A stretch of 41,686 nt of DNA. Origin: an uncultured bacterium (GTDB taxonomy: Bacteria; Bacteroidota; Bacteroidia; Bacteroidales; CAIXTV01). Below, piece by piece: positions 26,613-35,272 of this stretch; positions within the stretch are counted from its first letter, which is position 1; each line of letters begins with the position of its first letter. Where the stretch lies: positions 1 to 41,686 of the forward strand of contig CAIXTV010000247.1 of assembly GCA_903922465.1 (NCBI GenBank), read 5' to 3'. Below the pieces are notes generated by a model. It saw nothing but the letters and a program-made list of their open reading frames with translations, had not been told where the DNA came from and did not search any database. The position numbers were made by a program, and so were the translations under genes.

Positions 26613-26830
26613 AAACTTCTTAAGTTATTTTTGATGATTCAACTTTGCAAAATTACTCATTATCATGAAACGTTACACTGTTATGAATGGTTCATATATA
26701 AAATTATATTATGTAATAGAATATCAAGCAATAATGATTTTTAATGACAGATGAATTGTCCATGTCTAACTAAGCTTGACCGTTTCACTCAAATTGTAAT
26801 TAGTAAATTTAGGACATTGATCATAAAAAA

Positions 26831-27070
26831 GCGACGAAGATTTCCTGAATAGCGACGCCCTCCACGAACTGAGCGACGTCCTCCACAAACTGAGCGACGT
26901 CCTCCACGAACTGAGCGACGTCCTCCACGAACTGAGCGACGTCCTCCACAAACTGAGCGACGTCCTCCACAAACTGAGCGACGTCCTCCACAAACTGAGC
27001 GACGTCCTCCACGAACTGAGCGACGTCCTCCACAAACTGAGCGACGTCCTCCACGAGCTGAGCGACGAGA
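26831..27070. repeat. 21-bp tandem array with GACGTC core (ten near-identical units plus degenerate ends)
   Basis: Units start every 21 bases from 26831 to 27062, beginning GCGACGTCCTCCAC and ending CTGA, differing mainly by a G/A at one position (CACGAACTGA or CACAAACTGA). The first unit is strongly diverged and the last is truncated. Each full inner unit contains the palindrome GACGTC. The array fills most of the 26613-27206 gap and is GC-rich against AT-rich flanks. Open frames on the minus strand (84 and 116 codons) read seven-residue repeats, VAQFVED or WRTSLSL, and are by-products of the period. The rest of the gap (26613-26830 and 27071-27206) shows no gene I can support. Confidence 0.95.
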
Positions 27071-27206
27071 GCCATCTTTTAAACCTGGAAAGCCATTTTG
27101 CGAACATTAATACCATAATTTGGACATTGAAATTGCGAAAATTAAAGGTTCAATCATACCTTTCTTATTTTCCCGGCCAAACAATGGTTGAATGTCTATG
27201 ATAGAG

Positions 27207-27959
27207 CTATGGCTTTTTTCCGATAAAATCAAGTATTCCATTAATAAACGTTAATGGATGAGGGGGATTTCCGGGGATATATAGGTCGATTGGATGCTTT
27301 TCGATGAAACTTCTATCTAAAGCTTTACTATTTTGGAAGACACCTCCGCTTATCGCATCAGTTCCACATAAAATAATCACCTTAGGGGAAGGAATATCGC
27401 TAAAGCAGGTTTCTAATGGCTGTGCCATATTCTCAGTAATAGGGCCTGTAATCAAAACAGCATCAGCATGTCGGGGTGATGCAACAAATTCAAATCCAAA
27501 ACGCCCCGAATCAAACTGTACATTGCCAGAAGCATTTAATTCAAGTTCGGCACTGTTGTCTCCACCAGCCGAAACTTGTCTGATTTTAAATGATTGCTTG
27601 AAAAATCGCTCAATTTCAGGTCTTCTTTTCTCTTTATTTACGATTAGAGCTTTGTTTTCCCCCGCTCTGATGATTAAAGCTTCTCTTTCATTCACCGCCA
27701 GATGATAATCTTTAGTAAATTGTATTTTATCAGGCGAATGAAAAGCACATGCACCACAAAAATTGCACTTTCCCAAATCAATTTGAAAGGGATTTACTGA
27801 AATGGCAGCTGTAGGGCATAGCTCAACCAAAGCAACTTCATCGCAATTCTTAGTCGATATTACTGGACGCCCTTTAAATATGCCCGGAACTTCAACATTG
27901 CGAACATCTTTAATGAATTGACTGCCTTGATGGAGTCTTATTTTTATCTCTTTAAGCAT
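27207..27959 (-). CDS. Ferredoxin-fused NuoB/HyfI-like small subunit without N2/proximal cluster ligands
   Basis: A 250-residue fusion. Residues about 30-85 are ferredoxin-like: Cys65-x2-Cys68-x2-Cys71 plus the Cys48-Pro of the first half can build one [4Fe-4S] cluster, while the second cluster is lost (first half keeps only Cys39; the last CP reads Ser75-Pro). Residues about 125-250 match the small subunit of group 4 hydrogenases (FVASPRHADAVLITGPITENM, DAISGGVF, YIPGNPPHP). All four expected proximal-cluster cysteines are replaced: Asp134 and Ala137 (GGDNSAE for the usual GxCNGCE), Asp201, and Asn231. It therefore cannot carry the normal cluster. Last gene of the six-gene complex operon, three bases after the large-subunit gene. 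Confidence 0.88.
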   Translation of the reverse strand: MLKEIKIRLHQGSQFIKDVRNVEVPGIFKGRPVISTKNCDEVALVELCPTAAISVNPFQIDLGKCNFCGACAFHSPDKIQFTKDYHLAVNEREALIIRAGENKALIVNKEKRRPEIERFFKQSFKIRQVSAGGDNSAELELNASGNVQFDSGRFGFEFVASPRHADAVLITGPITENMAQPLETCFSDIPSPKVIILCGTDAISGGVFQNSKALDRSFIEKHPIDLYIPGNPPHPLTFINGILDFIGKKP

Positions 27960-27962
27960 TTT

Positions 27963-29456
27963 CTAAAGATCAAAGCCACAATAGGACAAGTTAAAACTCT
28001 TATTAATAATGGGGAAATCGGATATTTCATTATTCCGAACAGCTAATGCCAGTGCAAGCCAGTTATGCAAGGACGGGTCTTTAATTTTATAGGCAATAAG
28101 ATTCCCTTTTTCATCGGTAATAGCGCAATGACAAATCTCACCTCTCCATCCTTCAGTTAAACTGATGCAAAAAGTGGACGGCTTTGGAGTTGCATGACTT
28201 GCATCCTTTATTTCAATATCAGGAATGTTTTCTAACCAATGTTTAATGTATGAAACCGATTGGATGATCTCTTCATTTCGCAATTGAGTGCGAGAATAAA
28301 CATCCCCATGTTTTTTTGTAATTGGCTGATGGGGTGTTTCTTTAAATAAGCCATAAGGATGAGAGGCTCTAACATCTCTTTCCAGCCCTGCAGCACGTGC
28401 AGACATACCGACAGCGCCAATTTCAATCATTTGATTTCTACTTACTACACCCGTTTTCTCCAATCGCGAGAGCAAACTAGGTAAAGTTTTCATTCTATCC
28501 CAAATTTCATTGAAATCAGGTTCATATTTACTGAAGATATCTAATAATCTTTCCTTTAATTCGGGAGTAAAAGCATAAAAACTATTAAATGGGCGAATCA
28601 AACTCTTGCCTAAACGGTTACCACACCATTCTTGCATGAAATTAACCATAGGAGTACGCAATCGCCCAAGGACAGCATTGCCCAATTGGTAAGCTACATC
28701 AGTACAAATGGCTGCCATATCACCCGTATGCATGGCAATACGTTCAATTTCGACTGAGAGGTTACGTTGCCATAAGAGATGTTGTGATGTTTGAACATCA
28801 CAAAGGCTTTCCCATAAGTTTGCAAAGGCAGAAGCATGTGCAGTTGCTGTATCACCGGCGATACTTTCCGATAAAGCGATACGTTGATTTAAATGAGTAC
28901 TGTTTAGGAACAAGTTTTCAATGCCCCTATGCTGATAACCCAATTGAATTTCAAGGTGAAGTATACGTTCGCCATTGCAAATAAAACGAAAGTGCCCCGG
29001 CTCGATGATGCCTGCATGAATAGGCCCCACACCTACTTCGTGAAGCTCTTCACTTTCTATCTTGAAGAAAGGATAATCTGAAATTTGATGCTCATTTGCT
29101 CGATTCTTTGCATATCGTAAAGGTTTAAGCCAGGGATGACCAATAAAGGTAATGCCATAATTCTCATAAATCTCTCTTTCAAACACAATAATTGAAGGAA
29201 TTTGAGTAGAAAGGGAGGGAACGCTTGCAAAGGATGTCGATTTCCACGATAAAACCTTCAATTTCGATTCTCTATCATCGGCAAGACTGCATATAAGATG
29301 AAGTTCATTCCCAATAGGGTAGGCAAAGTAGTTTACACAATGCACTTCTTCTTCCTCAAATAAACTAATCACAGTATCGAAGAAATCCTTATAGCTAACT
29401 ACAGGAATCATTTCGATAGGAATGCTTTGTAGATTATGTACAGTTGTATATTTCAT
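27963..29456 (-). CDS. hyfG: HyfG/NuoCD-like large subunit lacking NiFe-site cysteines
   Basis: A 497-residue fusion of an NuoC-like N-terminal domain (to about residue 115) and an NuoD/hydrogenase large-subunit domain. Family marks include GVGPIHAGIIEPGHFRF, HLEIQLGYQHRGIE and the C-terminal DFPIINKSFNLSY. The nickel-iron ligands are missing. The N-terminal CGIC is Ala200-Gly201-Asp202-Thr203 (SESIAGDTATAH). In the C-terminal motif the DPCxxC cysteines fall on Ser491 and Gly494; a nearby Cys493 is out of register. It therefore cannot be a hydrogenase of known type. This matches the published idea of energy-converting-hydrogenase-related (Ehr) complexes, which link group 4 hydrogenases to complex I. 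It sits after the membrane-subunit genes, seven bases from the upstream stop. Confidence 0.9.
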   Translation of the reverse strand: MKYTTVHNLQSIPIEMIPVVSYKDFFDTVISLFEEEEVHCVNYFAYPIGNELHLICSLADDRESKLKVLSWKSTSFASVPSLSTQIPSIIVFEREIYENYGITFIGHPWLKPLRYAKNRANEHQISDYPFFKIESEELHEVGVGPIHAGIIEPGHFRFICNGERILHLEIQLGYQHRGIENLFLNSTHLNQRIALSESIAGDTATAHASAFANLWESLCDVQTSQHLLWQRNLSVEIERIAMHTGDMAAICTDVAYQLGNAVLGRLRTPMVNFMQEWCGNRLGKSLIRPFNSFYAFTPELKERLLDIFSKYEPDFNEIWDRMKTLPSLLSRLEKTGVVSRNQMIEIGAVGMSARAAGLERDVRASHPYGLFKETPHQPITKKHGDVYSRTQLRNEEIIQSVSYIKHWLENIPDIEIKDASHATPKPSTFCISLTEGWRGEICHCAITDEKGNLIAYKIKDPSLHNWLALALAVRNNEISDFPIINKSFNLSYCGFDL

Positions 29457-29462
29457 TGAGTA

Positions 29463-30878
29463 TTAGATAAAGCAATTTTGAATGAATTGGACAAAAGCTT
29501 GAGGAGGGAAATACCCCAGCCAAATGCTTGCTAATAGCAACAATATAATCGGAAGTATCTGCAAAAAAACAACATTACTTTTCTCTTCAACAGCATGGTC
29601 ATCCTTTGAAAATATCATATTCAAAGCGTTACGAGTAAAAGAGAAGATAATAAAGGTAAGCAGAATAAACAGCACAATCATTTCCCAATGATGACCAGCA
29701 ACAAAAAGGCTTTTAAAGATTAAAAATTCACTCACAAACAGGCCTGAAGGAGGAACAGCTCCAAGAAACAACAACAACATCAATAGAACAAATGCAGAAA
29801 CAGGGTGTTTCCCAAAGTAATCTTTAATTCCACTCATCTTATAGGTTTGAAAATGGTTGAAAACAGCACCTAAGTGGAAGAAAAAGCCCGATTTCAACAA
29901 CGAATGCAAAATCAGATGCAGGAAAACAGCATAATATGCGGTTCCGCCTATTGATAGTCCAATGGCAACAATTCCAATGTGTTCTAATCCAGAGAAAGCT
30001 CCAAGACGTTTAAGGTTTCCGACAAACAACATATAAACAGCTGCAATCAAAACGCTGAATAAGCCTGACCACATAAGAATAGAACTCATCCAAACCCCTA
30101 TATCAGCAAAGGAAAAGGCATGAAAGAAGCGAAACAGAGCAATAAAACCTGCATTCATCAGGGCAACTGATATAAAAGCCCCTACAGGAGAAGGTGCAAC
30201 AGTTAAAGCATCCACTTTAATGGTCTGCAAAGGGAATAAACCCAACTTTGTACTGAAGCCAACCAGGATAAAAAGAAAAGACATTTTGAGCCAAAAAGGG
30301 CTCATGGCAGCAGCCTGAGTGGCAATAGAAGTAAAGGTAAGGTCGTAGGTGCCATGTTGTTCCACCGCAATCCCTAAGAACAATATTCCAACAAAAGCAA
30401 GTGCTACACCAATTGAACAAATAAAGACATACTTCCAGGTAGCTTCTAAGCTTAATGCATGGCGCTCGTGATAGATTAATAAAGACACGCAAAGCGTGGT
30501 AGCTTCCACTAAAACCCATAATAAACCTGCATGCTGGGCGAGATAAACACCCGAAACAGAAACAATAAGCATCATAAGGGCGCTAATATATAAGGCAACA
30601 CGCAAACCATTATCGCGGTTTCGTTTTAAATATATCAAACTATAAAAAACAGTATAGTAAGACAATAGAGTGAGCACACTGAGGAATAAAATAGCAGTAT
30701 TATCAAATAAAAAGTATTCCAATTCGCTTTCTCCCTGATGAATAATTGCATATATATTCATCAGGGTTTGAACTATAAGAAAAACATAGATGATAATGCG
30801 TGACAAAAGTTTATTTCGCAATAATAAAGTAATGGCCGATAGCGCAATTCCCAAAACAAAATACAAGCTTAGCATCAT
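29463..30878 (-). CDS. hyfF: HyfF/NuoN-like antiporter-type membrane subunit
   Basis: A 471-residue protein with about 13-14 membrane segments, related to the Mrp antiporter/NuoL-M-N family. Conserved charged residues expected for ion translocation are visible, including Glu in LLWVLVEATTL and Lys in FSTKLGLFPLQTIKVDA, followed by PSPVGAF and the HLILHSLLKSGFFF helix. In complex I and group 4 hydrogenases such subunits pump protons or sodium. It is the fourth gene of the operon, two bases after the HyfE-like gene. It is one of two antiporter-type subunits here; E. coli Hyf has three (B, D and F), and no HyfD is present. Confidence 0.9.
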   Translation of the reverse strand: MMLSLYFVLGIALSAITLLLRNKLLSRIIIYVFLIVQTLMNIYAIIHQGESELEYFLFDNTAILFLSVLTLLSYYTVFYSLIYLKRNRDNGLRVALYISALMMLIVSVSGVYLAQHAGLLWVLVEATTLCVSLLIYHERHALSLEATWKYVFICSIGVALAFVGILFLGIAVEQHGTYDLTFTSIATQAAAMSPFWLKMSFLFILVGFSTKLGLFPLQTIKVDALTVAPSPVGAFISVALMNAGFIALFRFFHAFSFADIGVWMSSILMWSGLFSVLIAAVYMLFVGNLKRLGAFSGLEHIGIVAIGLSIGGTAYYAVFLHLILHSLLKSGFFFHLGAVFNHFQTYKMSGIKDYFGKHPVSAFVLLMLLLFLGAVPPSGLFVSEFLIFKSLFVAGHHWEMIVLFILLTFIIFSFTRNALNMIFSKDDHAVEEKSNVVFLQILPIILLLLASIWLGYFPPQAFVQFIQNCFI

Positions 30879-30880
30879 AA

Positions 30881-31510
30881 TTAGTCTTTTAAGTTAGATA
30901 AATTATCGATACTCATCTCTTCAAAGGTATTACCTATCTTGTTAAGGAATAGTCCCAACACCAACACACTAACAAAGATATCGAGCAGTATTCCAAGATT
31001 CACCAATATGGGTTGATGTGCTCCTATGGTGAGGGAAAGCAGAAAGACGCCGTTCTCTAATATCATATATCCCATCATATGGGTGATGATTTTCTTTCGA
31101 GTTATTATAATATAGATGCCTGTAAACAGGGAAGCAAAAGCTACCGTAAATTCGGGTTTTGAATCCTTAGGTAATTCGAGTGAACCTGAAATAATAAAGG
31201 ACATAATAATGAATCCTGTGATGATAATTAACGACCAGAAGTAAGAAACAAAGGGTTCAGTTTCACGAATGATCTTATTCTTCTTAATTATGTAAGAAAG
31301 GAACCAAGGTATCGCTATTGACTTGAAGATTATGGTTTCCAGTAGGATGACAGCTAAGTTAATCCAGTTAATTTCTGTGAGTTTCAAAAAAGTTATACCA
31401 AATAACAGCACTCCTTGTAGGGTAAGCATACGGATGAAGGTGTTCAGGCGGTTTGATATCCCGATAAACAGCAGGGTGAAGGAAAATATGGTGAGCAGTA
31501 TGGTTTCCAT
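30881..31510 (-). CDS. hyfE: HyfE-like membrane subunit (NuoK-related)
   Basis: A 209-residue hydrophobic protein with about six membrane segments, matching the length and position of HyfE in hydrogenase-4-type operons. Its second half contains the NuoK-like helix MMGYMILENGVFLLSL with a buried Glu, a residue linked to proton transfer in complex I. It is separated by one base from the HyfC-like gene and by two from the HyfF-like gene. The start ATG at 31510 follows the upstream stop directly, so translation is probably coupled. Confidence 0.88.
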   Translation of the reverse strand: METILLTIFSFTLLFIGISNRLNTFIRMLTLQGVLLFGITFLKLTEINWINLAVILLETIIFKSIAIPWFLSYIIKKNKIIRETEPFVSYFWSLIIITGFIIMSFIISGSLELPKDSKPEFTVAFASLFTGIYIIITRKKIITHMMGYMILENGVFLLSLTIGAHQPILVNLGILLDIFVSVLVLGLFLNKIGNTFEEMSIDNLSNLKD

Positions 31511-31511
31511 G

Positions 31512-32408
31512 CTATTTATCTAAGTATAAAAGTATCCCTACAAATATGAGAAAGGCTAAAGAAGTGAGTGACATTATGAATTGAGGATTGTGATTCATGC
31601 GGAAACGAGCCATAAAGGATTCTAAAAAGGCAACAACAAATGCATATACCATTTGAATGCCAATAAAAGCGAGAAGTGCAACCCATTGTGGAACATCAAA
31701 TAAGAAGAAGTTTGCAATTATGGTTCCGAAAAGAGCAAATTTAAGCGCATTGGTTAAATGAAGCAAGCCTAAATCGAAACCACTATTATCTAAAATCATT
31801 ACTTCGTGCACCATAGTGAGTTCAAGATGTGTGCGGGGATCATCAACAGGCAGGCGGCAGGTCTCGATTAGTGAAAACATGAAGATAAGAAAAGCCGAAA
31901 TGATGCCAATGCCATAAGAAAAGCCATACCCACTGCGCATGGCAATGAAAATTTCGCTAAAAGAATAGTGTCCTGTGAATAAAACCAAAGCTCCGAACAG
32001 AACAAGGAAGGCAGGCTCGGCGAACATTGAAAAATGTGCTTCACGACTGGCGCCCATGCCTTCGAAACTACTGCCGGTGTCCATAGCAGCAATAATTGCC
32101 ATGAATCTACCTAATCCCAACACATAAATAAAGAAAATAAAATCACCATTAAAGGAAAACACAGCCTGCCAAGGTCCAATAGGCAAAACCATTGCTGCAC
32201 TTATCACTGCAGCAAATGAAATTGCGGGAGCTATCCTAAATATTATGGTAGTTGTTTTGCTATATACACTCCCTTTACGAAACAATCGAATCATATCTTT
32301 CAGGGGTTGCAACATGCCAGGTCCTTTTCGTCCACTCATAAGGCTTCTGATGACATTTATCAGGCCAGGGAAAAGCAATGAAGTGAGGATTATGATGAGT
32401 ATCGTCAT
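31512..32408 (-). CDS. hyfC: HyfC/NuoH-like membrane subunit
   Basis: A 298-residue protein with about eight membrane segments, the NuoH-family subunit that connects the soluble module to the antiporter-like arm. The conserved cytoplasmic loop is present: GSSFEGMGASREAHFS and RLPVDDPRTHLELTMVHEVMILDNSG, which in complex I shapes the quinone channel and in hydrogenases contacts the proximal cluster subunit. Retention of these acidic residues, despite loss of the redox ligands in the soluble subunits, suggests that coupling to ion movement is still used. Spacing to neighbours is three bases upstream and one base downstream. Confidence 0.93.
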   Translation of the reverse strand: MTILIIILTSLLFPGLINVIRSLMSGRKGPGMLQPLKDMIRLFRKGSVYSKTTTIIFRIAPAISFAAVISAAMVLPIGPWQAVFSFNGDFIFFIYVLGLGRFMAIIAAMDTGSSFEGMGASREAHFSMFAEPAFLVLFGALVLFTGHYSFSEIFIAMRSGYGFSYGIGIISAFLIFMFSLIETCRLPVDDPRTHLELTMVHEVMILDNSGFDLGLLHLTNALKFALFGTIIANFFLFDVPQWVALLAFIGIQMVYAFVVAFLESFMARFRMNHNPQFIMSLTSLAFLIFVGILLYLDK

Positions 32409-32411
32409 TGT

Positions 32412-34448
32412 TTACCAGTTAAAGAATTCAATAATCAACATTATAATAATAAATAAAAAGCCATACATCAGATAACTTTGAGTTTGACCGTTCTGAAATA
32501 TTCTGAAACGCCCAAGGAATTTTATCAACTTAAGCATTGGTGCTGAAATAAGTTTATCTTCTATCCTATCAGTCGATTGACTTTCGTAGGAATAGGCTTT
32601 TTGAGGAAATGTTTCTTCAATTGATACTTTATCTTTCTTCATAAAAACCAAAGGATGAAATAGTTTTCGGAAGATACGTGCATAAGAACTTGCTGTATAC
32701 TGCATTTTAGGATTAGGAGCCACATAACCACAACCCCAAGTTTCACCTTGCTCAATCAACACTTTACGTTGAGCCATTTTCTTTAGCCCTAAAACTATTA
32801 TAATGATACCTATAAACGACCCAGAGGCGATAGATATACCCGTAAGGGTCTCAACCATGCCCGAATTGCCAACCAAAGCATCAACGTCTGGCATAAACAT
32901 TTGCAAGGGAATGATCATGGCTTTTATGATATAAGCAGGGAACAATCCAATGAAGATCATACATGCAGAAATGAAAAACATAGGTATTTTCTTTATCCAT
33001 CCTGCTTCTGTAGGCTCCTTTTTAAATTGATGACGGGGGCTACCCTGAAAGACAACCCCGTAAGCTTTTGTGAAACATAAAATAGCAAGTCCTCCAATGA
33101 GAGCTAATGCTGCAATAATCAGCACAAAGGAGAAGGATTGTGAAAGTCCAAGCGAATGAATGGCTTTGAAAAGACCAATAAATATGATGAACTCCGAAAT
33201 AAAACCATTCAATGGAGGCAAACCGCAAATTGCAATGGCACTGATTAGGAAAAACCCCGCTGTATAGGGTAGTTTCTTACCTAAACCTCCTAATCTCTCA
33301 ATATTAACTGTGCCTGTTGCCTGATAAACATTCCCTGCACTGAAAAACAATAGCGACTTAAACAAGCTATGGTTTAGAGTATGCAATAAGGCTCCAGCAA
33401 AACCCATCATGCTGAGCATTGGGTTTTCGTAACCAATACCTAAAACCCCCATCCCAATGCCTATGCCTATTATACCAATGTTCTCTATGCTGTGATAGGC
33501 AAGAAGCTTCTTAAGGTTGTGTTGAATAATGGCAAGCATCACACCATAAAGCCCAGATGCAACGGAAAATATCATGATAATCCAACCTATTACTATCATG
33601 TCGGCGGGATGTTGTAATACTACCCTGAGTATACCATATATCCCCAATTTAATAATTACTCCCGACATGATGCCAGAAACATGAGAAGGAGCTGCAGGAT
33701 GGGCATGAGGGAGCCAAGTGTGAAAAGGGATGAAACCCGATTTTATGCCAAAACCTATAAAGAATAACATGAAGACAATAAGCGAACTTTGTGCCCCTGC
33801 AATGTCAGGCAAAGCAGCAAGGCTGCTAAACGTAGTGCCTCCCGTTAGATGAAACAAATAAAAAGTGCCCATAAGCAGAAAAACTACACTAATGTGCATC
33901 TGAATAAAATAATTCATTGCAGCCTTGAGGGTTCCGTCTTTCTTTCGATCGAATAAAATGAGTAGAAAGGAAGTGAGCGACATCATTTCCCACACGACGA
34001 CAAATAGGAAAAGGTCGTTGATGAGGGTGGTATATATCATACTTGCCTGAAATATGGGAAGAACGGCATAATGCACCTTTAAATCCTGGCTTCTACCTAA
34101 GGAATGTTGGCTTTTAGCTATATGATTTAACTTATTAAAAGTCGGCAAATAATGCCCGAGATATTCCTGTCCATACAAACTCCCTGCTAGCGAAATGAGG
34201 TTAATGATAACAATAAACCAAGCACTTAAAGGGTCAATACTGAGTTGAAATTCGCCTAAGGACGTATAAATAAAGGAAGGTTCGACTGTAGAACCTAATA
34301 ATACAGTAATGGCAGGTATAAGTGAGAAAACGGCAATAATAAGCGATGAAATAAAAGACAACCAACCGGCCAAACGGGGTTTAAAAAAAGGCACGCACAA
34401 CAAAGCCACAGCCACACCAATCAAAGGGAAGAAAAGGGGATTTGTCAT
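32412..34448 (-). CDS. hyfB: HyfB-like antiporter-type membrane subunit
   Basis: A 678-residue protein of the NuoL/MrpA family with about 16 membrane segments and a C-terminal extension. Functional residues expected for ion pumping are seen: Glu in VVVWEMMSLTSF, Lys in IKSGFIPFHTWLPHAHPAAPS, the KLGIYGILRV helix, and a further Lys/His-rich helix (HTLNHSLFKSLLFFSAG). The C-terminus has GETWGCGYVAPNPKMQYTASSYARIF, typical of HyfB/EchA-type subunits. First gene of the six-gene operon hyfB-C-E-F-G plus the ferredoxin-fused small subunit. The start chosen, ATG at 34448, is directly before the first membrane segment. The upstream gap to 35273 has no other gene. Confidence 0.93.
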   Translation of the reverse strand: MTNPLFFPLIGVAVALLCVPFFKPRLAGWLSFISSLIIAVFSLIPAITVLLGSTVEPSFIYTSLGEFQLSIDPLSAWFIVIINLISLAGSLYGQEYLGHYLPTFNKLNHIAKSQHSLGRSQDLKVHYAVLPIFQASMIYTTLINDLFLFVVVWEMMSLTSFLLILFDRKKDGTLKAAMNYFIQMHISVVFLLMGTFYLFHLTGGTTFSSLAALPDIAGAQSSLIVFMLFFIGFGIKSGFIPFHTWLPHAHPAAPSHVSGIMSGVIIKLGIYGILRVVLQHPADMIVIGWIIMIFSVASGLYGVMLAIIQHNLKKLLAYHSIENIGIIGIGIGMGVLGIGYENPMLSMMGFAGALLHTLNHSLFKSLLFFSAGNVYQATGTVNIERLGGLGKKLPYTAGFFLISAIAICGLPPLNGFISEFIIFIGLFKAIHSLGLSQSFSFVLIIAALALIGGLAILCFTKAYGVVFQGSPRHQFKKEPTEAGWIKKIPMFFISACMIFIGLFPAYIIKAMIIPLQMFMPDVDALVGNSGMVETLTGISIASGSFIGIIIIVLGLKKMAQRKVLIEQGETWGCGYVAPNPKMQYTASSYARIFRKLFHPLVFMKKDKVSIEETFPQKAYSYESQSTDRIEDKLISAPMLKLIKFLGRFRIFQNGQTQSYLMYGFLFIIIMLIIEFFNW

Positions 34449-34487
34449 TGTGCATTAGTTAAATCAAAAGGCATTATATATGAACAG

Positions 34488-34495
34488 CAAAAGTA
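34488..34495 (-). promoter_or_regulatory. Candidate -7 element of the membrane-complex operon
   Basis: Minus-strand TACTTTTG is a perfect TAnnTTTG match 40 bases before the ATG at 34448. The nearest upstream TTG is only 11 bases away, too close for a standard -33 element. Confidence 0.3.
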
Positions 34496-35272
34496 GTTTT
34501 ATTCGACAATTAAAAAGCATGATGCAACGAAAATAAATTAACAAATGACAGTTAATTGTCTAAGAGAGCCCACCTCAGCTGCATCAAGATAGATGTAAAA
34601 TACTAATAATTGACTTAAATCTTAAGATTCAGACCTAAAACCATCAGCATTATTCTAATCACATTCGCCTTTTACAAACTTATTTCTCCAACATTTATCT
34701 TAACTTATAATGTTTATAGTTTACTCAGCTTATGGGATAGTGTTAAAATCGAGGCTGCAAAATCCCTCAACGAAACCGACATAACGCACTCTGATATGAT
34801 TAATGAAATTCTTCTGCCCTCAAATATATAACGTCCCGAATTTACGTTCAACATCCTTTTGGGCTCATTCCTAAAACAATATCACCTTTGACTATTTCTA
34901 TTGCATTCATAACTATCGGAATTAGACTTTGTACCTAAAATTCGTAATTAAGCTCTAAAACCATCACCAACCGTAAGAATTAGCCTACAAATAAATCAGA
35001 TATCCCCTACATTTATTTAATCCTTAGCCTACATTCAGCCCAACAAAAAGAGATTACATTTGTTGTCTCCTTAGCGTGAGTTGATTTCGCTTATATCGAA
35101 TGTTCTAAATATTTATATCATAATTCTGTTAAACTAAAAAGGGTCAGAGATTTAGGCTACATGCTTGTGTTTAATTTATTCAAGCAACACTCCCCTTTTC
35201 ACTATGCTTTCACATTTAAAAACTGAGAAATCCCTTTTTATTTAACATTCAAACAACCCAAATTAAAATATC
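34496..35272. other. Long gene-free divergent intergenic region
   Basis: About 780 bases between the membrane-complex operon and the 2028-residue protein gene. No open frame I would support. Words such as CTAAAACCATCA recur near 34635 and 34955 and ACATTTAT near 34690 and 35009, suggesting an old partial duplication. Three short copies of a 22-bp unit occur at its right part. Promoters for both flanking genes must lie here. Confidence 0.45.
34984..35049. repeat. Three degenerate 22-bp units starting CCTACA
   Basis: CCTACA occurs at 34984, 35006 and 35028, exactly 22 bases apart; the second and third units share CCTACATT. Short and degenerate, so it may be chance or the remains of a minisatellite. 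Confidence 0.35.

Noticed and set aside
26766-27116. Minus-strand frames reading WRTSLSL or VAQFVED heptads
   Set aside because: By-product of a 21-bp tandem array with two frames open at once. Kept only as a low-probability de novo peptide in the findings.
27207-34448. Functional group 4 NiFe hydrogenase or genuine complex I
   Set aside because: The NiFe cysteines are absent, maturation genes are missing, and most complex I subunits (NuoE, F, G, J, I) are not present.
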